Made by a program: the position numbers and the translations under genes | Assembly (NCBI GenBank): GCA_028690555.1 | Contig: JAQVBA010000063.1 | Location: 1 to 5,820 of the forward strand | Source of the DNA: Acholeplasmataceae bacterium | GTDB lineage: Bacteria; Bacillota_I; Bacilli_A; Acholeplasmatales; Acholeplasmataceae | Direction: 5' to 3' | Length of the DNA: 5,820 nt | Part shown: piece after piece, positions 1-5,820 of the stretch | Layout of the letters: every line of letters starts with the position of its first letter | How positions within the stretch are numbered: the first letter of the stretch is position 1 | Notes under the pieces: model-generated | Told to the model about the DNA's origin: nothing | What the model saw: only the letters and a program-made list of their open reading frames with translations | Database searches by the model: none

Positions 1-2
1 TT

Positions 3-272
3 TTAACCCCCTCGCGCGATGAGAAAATAACTATCGCCGAATACTTTGTTAACCGGATCGGGGACGAAGCATTCTATAACGCGTTTGGAACGAGTGACAA
101 GTTCAAACGATACTTAACCAGCCTGCGCCGCCTGCGTGATATCTACAACCCGGTCGATCTAAAGAACTATCCGACCATCCCAAAAATCTATTTTTATAAT
201 GAGAATTCCTATCAATCACCTATTTTTGCGAGATTGGGAGCTCATTCAATTCAGATTGCCCTAAATGGATGA
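3..272 (+). CDS. C-terminal part of an unrecognised protein, start outside the window
   Basis: The frame beginning at base 3 stays open for 89 codons and stops at TGA 270-272; no in-frame ATG is visible, so the gene begins left of the window. I do not recognise the family. The visible part is charged and helical-looking. It contains the segment FKRYLTSLRRLRDIYNPVDL (about residues 36-55 of the visible part), which loosely resembles the last helices of HEPN-type domains but lacks the expected histidine, so this is only a hint. Bases 3-180 are GC-richer (about 49%) than the minus-strand genes. The last ~25 codons are AT-rich and lie within an inverted-repeat structure, so the native C-terminus may have been replaced or extended. 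The gene converges on the large minus-strand gene, with 19 bases between the two stops. I am fairly sure it is coding and unsure of any role. Confidence 0.6.
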   Translation, partial: LTPSRDEKITIAEYFVNRIGDEAFYNAFGTSDKFKRYLTSLRRLRDIYNPVDLKNYPTIPKIYFYNENSYQSPIFARLGAHSIQIALNG

Positions 273-284
273 TTGATAGGAATT
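204..284. repeat. Perfect 15-bp inverted repeat flanking 51 bp
   Basis: The arm AATTCCTATCAATCA at 204-218 is exactly the reverse complement of TGATTGATAGGAATT at 270-284. The pair encloses 51 bases and lies between, and partly inside, two convergent gene ends (stops at 270-272 on + and 292-294 on -). It could be a bidirectional transcription terminator or mRNA 3'-end structure, or the ends of a small MITE-like element or IS remnant. No obvious target-site duplication flanks it, which argues mildly against a recent insertion. There is no long T-run after either arm as expected for a classic intrinsic terminator, although TTTTT occurs within the loop (222-226). Confidence 0.7.
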
Positions 285-291
285 GTGTGAA

Positions 292-3200
292 TTATTCGAC
301 TAGCGGTAACTGATATATTAACTCATTTACTCTCAGGATAAAGCTACTACGGAATTCCATGAATTCATGCATTGGCAATTCAATCCTATTACCATGATTC
401 ACTTTATTACGTTTCTCATGAATTAACATGCAGGGAACAACTAAGAGACTAAGATCATCCCAGTAATCTGTTTTCAGAGACGAGAGATATCCCGAAACTT
501 CCGGACACGGTTTCATACGCTTCATGTCTCTTTCTAGATTCTCCAGATCTATGAGAAGATTGGCACAAGTACCGATTGATACGGTCATCTCTGGATTTCT
601 AATACTTGATCCCCAGAACTTCCACTCATTCCAGATCTCCGATGGAATATCTGGGAGATCGCCGCCGAAGTTAGTCTTAAGATACTGTTTTCGTGTTGGT
701 CCCCAAAACATGTCATGTTCTAACCGCTCAAGTCCACTGCCGTAATCAGAAAATATTCGTGTTACATCAACAATATCATCCAATTTTTTCCCTTTCCGAT
801 AGAAAGATAGGACCTCCGTTTCTGCAGACTCGAAGAATTTCTTGGCAGCTGGACTATTCATGTCCTCAATACTGAAATTATCCTTCAAAAAGATTTGAAG
901 TATTTCTGTGAGTTTCTGTAAATTAGGATTATCTGAATGATAGACCATTGAGGCAGATTCATAATACTTCTGGCCTTGGATGTACCTATTACTATTAAGA
1001 TAGAGACCGGCTATTTTCATCCTCAATATGAAGAGGTAATCACACCACACTGCATCCTCTGAGGTTTCCTCTCTGTCAATGGATAAATAAAGATTAAGTG
1101 CAGTTTCCATTTGCCCGAGTCCTTCATAATATAATCCCCTCTGAAAAATTAGTTGAGCATATTTTAGTGATTTGGAGTCATATTCGCTCTCAAGATTCTG
1201 GGCAAACCATTTTGCAGATGACGAGGACCAAGAAATTCCAGCATATCCTGACGAAAGCCACAATAAACCTTCAAATCCAGGTAAAATTTCCAACACGTAT
1301 TCCTCAATTAATCCAAGGATCTGAGCATTTTTTTCTTCTCCTCCAATAAGGTCAGCCACATGATACATTAATGTCAAAAAGAAAGATCTTCTCTCGTCTG
1401 GTGTGGTATCAGGTCCTGAAACAATGCAGGAGATTGCATGCCGGAGTTCAGTAACACCAATCTCCTCATTTCCTGAAAGAATTGAGAGAATCCCGGGTTC
1501 CCATGCCCCATAATATCTGGAAGTAGAATCTGGCTCAAGACAAAAGTCCCGGAGGTCTTCAGCATATTTATGAGCCATCACATAATTTTGAGTATTGGTA
1601 TAGACGATGATTCCCCATTCAGCCGTACTGCGTTTCAATAAGAAGTTTCCAGACCTCCAATTCATACGGTCAATCTCCTGATAATATTTGACAGCCTGTC
1701 CAAATTGGAAGGCATCAGAAGCTTCATAAATCTTTTTTTGCAGATTCTCAAAACGCAAACCATTTAAATTTATCAACATCCCCCACGTGATTCCCTCTTT
1801 TTCTAATTCATCGATACGTCCTCTGATGAGCTCCATAGCATTTAGGCCAAGAACCATTTCAGCATTGGTATCTTCATTCAGTGTTTTAAGAAATGCATAT
1901 TCCTCAATGAAGTTTAGAAGATTCTTCGCGATATTTGCATGGAGTAGAAGAAGGTTTATTCCATCATGTACTGATAATCCATCAGGTATTTTTAGATTGC
2001 GAAGAATTGAGACCTTTTTCTTACTCATTGTTAGAGCCTTTTCATATGCAAATTTATCTCTCAGAATAGTGTTCAATTTCTTATGCTCGAATACTAAGGC
2101 CTTCGCATACTCTATCCAGTATGTCACAGAATGATCCTCATACTCAAAATTTCCAGACATTTCTGGATTCTTTTCCCTTGAGAGAATGATTTTTTTAGCT
2201 TCTAGGCAATGTTTATAGGCATCATCAAAAATCCAAGGATTTAGATTTACATCAAGCTGGTAATCACGCCCGATTTCTGCAAGATGAAGGTGGCAGAAGA
2301 ATCTGTCAGCATCGGTCAAATCCTCACGTTCTACAAGGCAATAGGTAAACACGCTGTGGGCATCCTCCAGATATTGTTCATGGTATAGTTTTCGCCCAAT
2401 GTTCAAGATATTTGATAATGGTTGATCGTTGAGATTTTTAAGAACATCTGTGTACTTATATTCATAAAAGGTATGAGGAATAGCTCTTTTTTCCATATGG
2501 GAGACTGATCCATCAGCATTATGAAAAGGAACGGAAATGACGGGAAGATCTATGAGCTGTTCTGTGTCCGTTTCGTCAGCAGTCAATGCTGCACCAAACG
2601 GATACTGGGAGTTTATAATCGATAACATGCAAGGTAAATCATCAGAATAAATTTTATCAAACCAGAGCTCGGCAGATATTGTCAGAGCATCGGTTGTATA
2701 CTTCAGATAATTAGAAAATGAGACTAATTCTATCTCATCTTTAGGGGTCGTCCACATGCCATCAATTGTTGAGAGTTTTCTTACTTCGGGAGACAGGGAT
2801 GAATCAAGATAGATTTTCCGAAGTGCGTGGAAATGTGGCATCATCAAAAATAATGGAGATAAATTCTTTCTCTCTATTACTAGAGGGGGTAATTCAAGCT
2901 CAACATATTTAATATTCTGCCGATTTACCTGTTCAGACCGTCGAACCAGAACCTCTGCAAGTTGTTCATCCTCATTAGATGAGTGAAGTGCAGTTGGAGA
3001 GAGAGCACGAAACAATCGATTTCGATCCAGATCAACATGTTCCCGATAAAATTCCGGCCAGGTATTTACCCATGATTGAACTTGAATTCCCTCTCTAGTG
3101 AGAGTTCGAGATAGAATATCAACCATATCCCAATTTTGTTCCGCACGAGGATATTCCCAGAGATAAAATTCAAGAATTTTTGCATGGGTGACCCTAGTAT

Positions 3201-3657
3201 CTTTTGTTTCATCAAATAATTGAACAAGCAAAGCAGGATTTATCTGATTATGTCCTAGTTGTAAACTATATTGTGTAGGTTGTGGACCATATTGCGTTAT
3301 TTGATAAGAATTACAGGCGGTATACTGCTGGATAGCCGTCATCAAATCATTATTAATACCATTTGCCTGTTGATAGTAAGAACCCGGTGTGTTTACCCAG
3401 AAAGTGTAGAGCGAATTCAGATAAGACTTGGTCCGCTCAATTGTTTCGGGTGTGTTTATTTTTTCAAGTATTGCTGATAAAAAACCAGGATCTCTACCAA
3501 GACGATAAAGAAATATTGAGAGAAGGTTAAATTTCCGGTTTTCTTCGTCGATCTGTTTATCCTGAAGACGAGGAAGAATGGAGCTAGTATCTATTCCTCG
3601 CTGGATTCTGTGAAGATCATAAAGACAACAAGGATAAATTTTATCCGGAATCCTCAT
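292..3657 (-). CDS. Large TPR-repeat protein with C-terminal HEPN-like domain
   Basis: This is a protein of about 1121 residues. I chose the ATG at 3657-3655 as start because an AAGGAG motif sits 8 bases upstream and the start overlaps the stop of the preceding frame as ATGA. The in-frame ATG two codons earlier (3663) is only 2 bases from that motif. Residues 1-400 match no domain I know; they include a Q/Y/N-rich stretch (about 94-140) and a beta-rich-looking part (about 320-400). Helical TPR-like units follow, for example near 415-444, 638-663, 829-864 and 870-905. The last ~160 residues look like a HEPN domain: YGSGLER at 972-978, SIG at 1027-1029, and RNKVNH with Arg1083 and His1088 forming the R-x4-H motif of HEPN RNases. 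No signal peptide or membrane segment is seen, so it is probably cytoplasmic. The role is inferred: HEPN proteins often cut RNA in defence or toxin systems, and TPRs bind proteins. Some HEPN domains are non-catalytic, so nuclease activity is unproven. Confidence 0.85.
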   Translation of the reverse strand: MRIPDKIYPCCLYDLHRIQRGIDTSSILPRLQDKQIDEENRKFNLLSIFLYRLGRDPGFLSAILEKINTPETIERTKSYLNSLYTFWVNTPGSYYQQANGINNDLMTAIQQYTACNSYQITQYGPQPTQYSLQLGHNQINPALLVQLFDETKDTRVTHAKILEFYLWEYPRAEQNWDMVDILSRTLTREGIQVQSWVNTWPEFYREHVDLDRNRLFRALSPTALHSSNEDEQLAEVLVRRSEQVNRQNIKYVELELPPLVIERKNLSPLFLMMPHFHALRKIYLDSSLSPEVRKLSTIDGMWTTPKDEIELVSFSNYLKYTTDALTISAELWFDKIYSDDLPCMLSIINSQYPFGAALTADETDTEQLIDLPVISVPFHNADGSVSHMEKRAIPHTFYEYKYTDVLKNLNDQPLSNILNIGRKLYHEQYLEDAHSVFTYCLVEREDLTDADRFFCHLHLAEIGRDYQLDVNLNPWIFDDAYKHCLEAKKIILSREKNPEMSGNFEYEDHSVTYWIEYAKALVFEHKKLNTILRDKFAYEKALTMSKKKVSILRNLKIPDGLSVHDGINLLLLHANIAKNLLNFIEEYAFLKTLNEDTNAEMVLGLNAMELIRGRIDELEKEGITWGMLINLNGLRFENLQKKIYEASDAFQFGQAVKYYQEIDRMNWRSGNFLLKRSTAEWGIIVYTNTQNYVMAHKYAEDLRDFCLEPDSTSRYYGAWEPGILSILSGNEEIGVTELRHAISCIVSGPDTTPDERRSFFLTLMYHVADLIGGEEKNAQILGLIEEYVLEILPGFEGLLWLSSGYAGISWSSSSAKWFAQNLESEYDSKSLKYAQLIFQRGLYYEGLGQMETALNLYLSIDREETSEDAVWCDYLFILRMKIAGLYLNSNRYIQGQKYYESASMVYHSDNPNLQKLTEILQIFLKDNFSIEDMNSPAAKKFFESAETEVLSFYRKGKKLDDIVDVTRIFSDYGSGLERLEHDMFWGPTRKQYLKTNFGGDLPDIPSEIWNEWKFWGSSIRNPEMTVSIGTCANLLIDLENLERDMKRMKPCPEVSGYLSSLKTDYWDDLSLLVVPCMLIHEKRNKVNHGNRIELPMHEFMEFRSSFILRVNELIYQLPLVE

Positions 3658-3665
3658 GTACATGT

Positions 3666-3671
3666 CTCCTT
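3666..3671 (-). promoter_or_regulatory. Shine-Dalgarno motif AAGGAG that decides the start of the large gene
   Basis: On the minus strand AAGGAG (3671 down to 3666) is followed by 8 bases and then the ATG at 3657-3655, a normal spacing. The upstream in-frame ATG at 3663 is only 2 bases away, too close for efficient initiation. The motif lies inside the end of the upstream small frame, which fits translational coupling. Confidence 0.75.
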
Positions 3672-3795
3672 ATTTCTATCAAGTTGGTATAAACCCTTCC
3701 AATCATATATTCCCCCTCTGTTCAGATATTTGCCAGAATCAACCAATTTATCAACTCCTTGCTCGAGAATATCATCTAATTCATACAAACTGATC

Positions 3796-3802
3796 TTTTT
3801 TT
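3796..3802 (-). repeat. A7 homopolymer at the frame switch of the small gene
   Basis: Seven consecutive T on the plus strand read as A7 on the coding strand, in the context GGA-AAA-AAA-GAT. Six A would keep the upstream and downstream frames continuous as G-K-K-I-S-L-Y. Homopolymers of this kind are common sites of sequencing error, of slippage by polymerases and, less often, of programmed frameshifting. Confidence 0.6.
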
Positions 3803-3911
3803 CCAGCCTCTGATTTTACCTGATCATTAGGCGTAATCATGAAGTATGATCCATACATATCATTCGGGGACTGTTCATAATATTCGTAAAGATCACAAGG
3901 AGGAACAATTC

Positions 3912-4025
3912 TCATTTAACATCACGGGAAGTACGGCCCTCTTTTCCACGAGTCTCCTTATAGCTATAAGATGAGAAAGGAGCACCATAAATGAATGATG
4001 ATGCTGAAAAAGTATTCAAGAGCAT
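3912..4025 (-). CDS. Possible 37-residue ORF upstream of the small gene
   Basis: Reading from ATG 4025-4023, this frame gives MLLNTFSASSFIYGAPFSS, then YKETRGKEGRTSRDVK at the end. It stops at TGA 3914-3912, overlapping the next ATG (3915) as ATGA. Support is weak: it is short, no Shine-Dalgarno motif precedes its ATG, and a shifted frame over the same bases also gives a short ORF (a 22-residue peptide starting at ATG 4030). In its favour, the stop/start overlap repeats the arrangement seen between the small gene and the large gene, and the coded Lys-Glu-Thr just after an ATAAGGAGAC string is shared with that other junction. The frame is open upstream to a TAA near 4077-4079, so it could also be the remnant of a longer, decayed gene. 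No function can be assigned. Confidence 0.25.
   Translation of the reverse strand: MLLNTFSASSFIYGAPFSSYSYKETRGKEGRTSRDVK
3952..3961 (-). promoter_or_regulatory. Second copy of the ATAAGGAGAC ribosome-binding-like string
   Basis: The ten bases ATAAGGAGAC on the minus strand (3961 to 3952) are identical to those before the large gene (3673 to 3664). Here the nearest ATG (3915) lies 36 bases away, too far for normal initiation. A GTG at 3949-3947 follows at 4 bases but opens only an 18-codon frame. It is either a displaced ribosome binding site left by a duplication, or simply coding sequence (Y-K-E-T) of the short upstream ORF. Confidence 0.4.
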
Positions 4026-4141
4026 GTTCCATATAACTTGAATTAACCAAAATTTGAAGGTGACAATATATCTTAGTTACTGAGAGATTTTTAAAATATG
4101 AAATATTGTATTGTATTGAAATATGAATGATTCAGTCAAAT
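4026..4141. other. AT-rich spacer between the two minus-strand gene groups
   Basis: No convincing gene is seen in these 116 bases. The spacer separates the stop of the right-hand TPR-HEPN gene (TAG 4144-4142) from the short upstream ORFs and is the most likely place for a terminator and a new promoter. It has AT-rich stretches such as TATTTTAAAAAT on the minus strand that could serve as TATA-type elements. It also has a 5-1-5 palindrome TGAATGATTCA (4124-4134) and a pair of 9-bp direct repeats. None of these is a clear consensus match. Confidence 0.4.
4094..4127. repeat. Direct repeat AAATATGAA x2 around ATTGT-type tandem units
   Basis: AAATATGAA occurs at 4094-4102 and again at 4119-4127, start to start 25 bases. 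Between them lie three tandem 5-mers ATTGT, ATTGT, ATTGA (4105-4119). It sits just past the stop of the right-hand gene, in the spacer where a promoter for the left-hand genes would be expected. It could be a regulator binding site, or chance in AT-rich DNA. Confidence 0.4.
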
Positions 4142-5820
4142 CTATGCAAATTTAACAACGATATCAATTATATTATTAACAATCGCCACAATTTCCCCGC
4201 GTTTCTTCATCACATCCTCACGAGTATAAAAGGTACTGTGTGCCGCACCATTACGATCATTGGAGAGGTCAGTACACAAATCCCCAATCTTATTTAGTAA
4301 TTCAGGCCCATATCCTGATTCTTCAAGCAGGTTGCTTATTTTTTTGACAAGAGGATTATCATATGCTTTAAGATCTTCCTCCAAACGTCCCCACTGCCCA
4401 AGAGCAAGCGTTTTCTCTTTAATACCCAGAATCCCCTTCAATGCATTAGGAAGTTGAGGAATATTTTTATTTTTATCCCCTTTCCAGTACTTCTTTATGA
4501 TATTTGTCTCCCCATTTTCTTTGACCTGAGTAAACTCAGAATCATTACGTATAGCCTCACGGATATTTTTGAGGACATACTCATAGAGTAGTCGTTCAGT
4601 CCCTTTGCCATATTGCACAAGAACCGGACCCAAATCATACTCTCCGCGCTCTTCACCGTTAAATACCTCCATCAAAAGCCAGTCTCCTGTTGCAAAGATT
4701 TTTTTGATTGGAATAGATGAAATACGCTTCACGCCTATTACCCCAGAATTCAGGGATTTAATATATTCAGCGAGTTCTAAATACTTCGAATTCTGAGGGG
4801 ACATTTTTTGTAGCTGAACAAGCTCATTAAGAGCTGAATCATATTCCATTTCATTGATATAACAGAACACAAGTCCAAGATGCGCCTTCTCTGAATCTGG
4901 ATCATCCTGAAGTGCCTTAGTGAAATAGATCAGAGCCTGCCTATTATCCCCATCTGCAAGATGCACGTGACCAAGTTGCTGATAAATCGCAACATGTTCA
5001 CTCGCAGTAGTTGCATGAGGAAGTGCCTGCTCAAACCAATATCTTGCCTTTTTCAGCATTCCATGTTCTCTAAAAATCCTACCAAAATAACACTCTGGAT
5101 TTGTAGTGACACCAGTCTCTCTGAGAACTTCAACTGTGAACTGAAGAAATTCTAACGCAAGTTTCTCATTATCCCAAAAACCAATCTCGAAAATAATTGG
5201 TCTAGTCAAAATAGATAGTGATTCGGTGGGAGAGACAGTTTCCTGCAAAAGTCCTCGGGCAGCATCACGAATCAATTCTCTTGTCTCATCATTAATGCAA
5301 GTATCACGCCTAGTCTTGAGAAGGGCAATAACTATCTGACAAAAAATTCTATCATGATTTGATCGTTTACCAGCAATCGCAGCTTCATAATAGGAAATAG
5401 CTAAACCATATTCTCGTTTATGCTGATATAAGGTGCCAATTTCCTGCCGAATATATAAATCATCATAGTGTTTCTCTGCTTCAAGTAGCAAATTCAACTC
5501 CTCATCATACTGAAATTGCATATGGAATTTGCGTGCCATCTCCCAGTAATACTCCAAAGATGGGGGGTGAATGACCTTTAGTTCAATAACTTGTTTTGGA
5601 TTACGCCGGACCTCGGGGTGCGCAGTTTGAAGCCATAGTTCCGCATTTTTTTTATCCCCAAGTTCCTTATAACATCTGGAAATTGCTTCTGGTAAGAATT
5701 TTTTTGTTTTGCCTTTATTTAGTTTTTTATAGGCATACTTTGCCGCATTTATTCCATATTCATAATATTTTCCCATCATGAGATTAGTGGCAAGACCTGC
5801 AATACTTTCAGCAGATTTAT
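4142..5820 (-). CDS. TPR-repeat protein with C-terminal HEPN-like domain, N-terminus outside the window
   Basis: The frame ends at TAG 4144-4142 and is open to the right edge of the window. Thirteen in-frame residues (KSAESIAGLATNL) precede the first visible ATG at 5779, continue a TPR-like helix, and no stop separates them; the real start is therefore probably further right. Counting from that lysine, 558 residues are visible. TPR units are clear, for example 120-153, 237-271, 273-308 (YQQLGHVHLADGDNRQAL, then FTKALQDDPD) and 309-343. From about 398 a HEPN-like domain follows: YGKGTER at 403-409, ALGQWGRL at 472-479, and RNGAAH with Arg522 and His527 forming R-x4-H. These motifs match those of the other large protein in kind, order and rough spacing, so the domains are probably paralogous. 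Known HEPN proteins of this kind are often RNases in toxin or phage-defence systems; the TPRs probably bind a partner. It is cytoplasmic as far as seen. Whether it shares a transcript with the left-hand genes is uncertain because of the spacer. Confidence 0.85.
   Translation of the reverse strand, partial: KSAESIAGLATNLMMGKYYEYGINAAKYAYKKLNKGKTKKFLPEAISRCYKELGDKKNAELWLQTAHPEVRRNPKQVIELKVIHPPSLEYYWEMARKFHMQFQYDEELNLLLEAEKHYDDLYIRQEIGTLYQHKREYGLAISYYEAAIAGKRSNHDRIFCQIVIALLKTRRDTCINDETRELIRDAARGLLQETVSPTESLSILTRPIIFEIGFWDNEKLALEFLQFTVEVLRETGVTTNPECYFGRIFREHGMLKKARYWFEQALPHATTASEHVAIYQQLGHVHLADGDNRQALIYFTKALQDDPDSEKAHLGLVFCYINEMEYDSALNELVQLQKMSPQNSKYLELAEYIKSLNSGVIGVKRISSIPIKKIFATGDWLLMEVFNGEERGEYDLGPVLVQYGKGTERLLYEYVLKNIREAIRNDSEFTQVKENGETNIIKKYWKGDKNKNIPQLPNALKGILGIKEKTLALGQWGRLEEDLKAYDNPLVKKISNLLEESGYGPELLNKIGDLCTDLSNDRNGAAHSTFYTREDVMKKRGEIVAIVNNIIDIVVKFA

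Larger units (their letters stand above)
3654..3915 (-). pseudogene. Small (~88 aa) gene with an apparent frameshift
   Basis: Two minus-strand frames follow one another. The first starts at ATG 3915 (MRIVPPCDLYEYYEQ...) and runs 44 codons to TGA at 3783-3781. The second is open from about 3818 to TGA at 3656-3654 and reads ...KISLYELDDILEQGVDKL...DWKGLYQLDRNKETCT. Its stop overlaps the start of the large gene as ATGA. Neither half has a good start and a good end of its own: the second frame has no ATG, only a TTG near 3788. Joined, they give one acidic, helical-looking protein of ~88 residues. The likely shift sites are the A7 tract (3796-3802), where losing one A restores the frame, or the repeated ATCAG (3820-3824, 3810-3814), where removing 10 bases also restores it. 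It may be a real pseudogene, a sequencing error, phase variation or programmed frameshifting. I do not recognise the family. Its place directly ahead of the TPR-HEPN gene suggests a linked partner or antitoxin-like role, which is only inference. Confidence 0.55.

Noticed and set aside
1787..2134. 115-codon plus-strand ORF
   Set aside because: It lies fully antisense to the well-supported large minus-strand gene, has unnatural Arg/Phe/Ser-rich composition and no recognisable domain; a shadow frame.
3610..3813. 67-codon plus-strand ORF
   Set aside because: It overlaps the start of the large gene and the second half of the small gene on the other strand, both better supported by overlap and ribosome-binding evidence.
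3971..4051. Plus-strand micro-ORF with AAGGAG and a short peptide beginning MNDDAEKVFK
   Set aside because: The Shine-Dalgarno spacing is good, but the frame has only 16 codons before TGA and nothing follows it on that strand; likely chance.
4095..4120. Short tandem units as a possible CRISPR repeat
   Set aside because: The units are only 5 bases with no spacers of regular length; no CRISPR array is present anywhere in the window.
5774..5779. ATG at 5779 as the start of the right-hand gene
   Set aside because: The frame continues upstream without a stop to the window edge with TPR-like residues, and no ribosome binding site precedes this ATG.

Overview
This AT-rich window (roughly 40% GC by eye) is dominated by the minus strand. 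It looks like an accessory-gene region of a prokaryote. The AAGGAG-type ribosome binding site, ATGA stop/start overlaps and very large TPR-containing proteins suggest a methanogenic archaeon of the Methanomicrobiales type, but no marker gene in the window proves this and a bacterium is not excluded.

Layout, left to right. Positions 3-272 (+) hold the C-terminal end of an unrecognised protein. Its first ~180 bases are clearly GC-richer (about 49%) than the rest of the window. Its 3' end lies inside a perfect 15-bp inverted repeat (204-218 and 270-284). Twenty bases further on ends a convergent minus-strand gene (292-3657). This gene encodes a ~1121-residue protein with an unassigned N-terminal ~400 residues, a long TPR-like helical middle and a C-terminal HEPN-like domain with an R-x4-H motif. 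Just upstream (3654-3915) lies a small gene that appears broken by a frameshift: its first half (44 aa) and second half (47+ aa) are in different frames, joined near an A7 tract and a short direct repeat. Its stop overlaps the start of the big gene by ATGA. A further very short ORF (3912-4025) overlaps the small gene in the same way. After an AT-rich spacer (4026-4141) comes a second large minus-strand gene (4142 to beyond 5820). This is another TPR protein ending in a HEPN-like domain, and its reading frame is open to the right edge, so its start lies outside the window.

The two large proteins share a set of C-terminal signatures in the same order: YG-x-G-x-ER, then a [S/A]-[I/L]-G motif, then RN-x3-H. 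They are therefore probably paralogous in that domain. HEPN domains of the R-x4-6-H type are commonly RNases in toxin-antitoxin, abortive-infection and CRISPR-linked systems, and TPRs usually mediate protein contacts. My inference is that the cluster is a candidate TPR-HEPN stress or defence system in which the TPR parts sense or scaffold and the HEPN parts may cut RNA. Function is not shown by the sequence alone.
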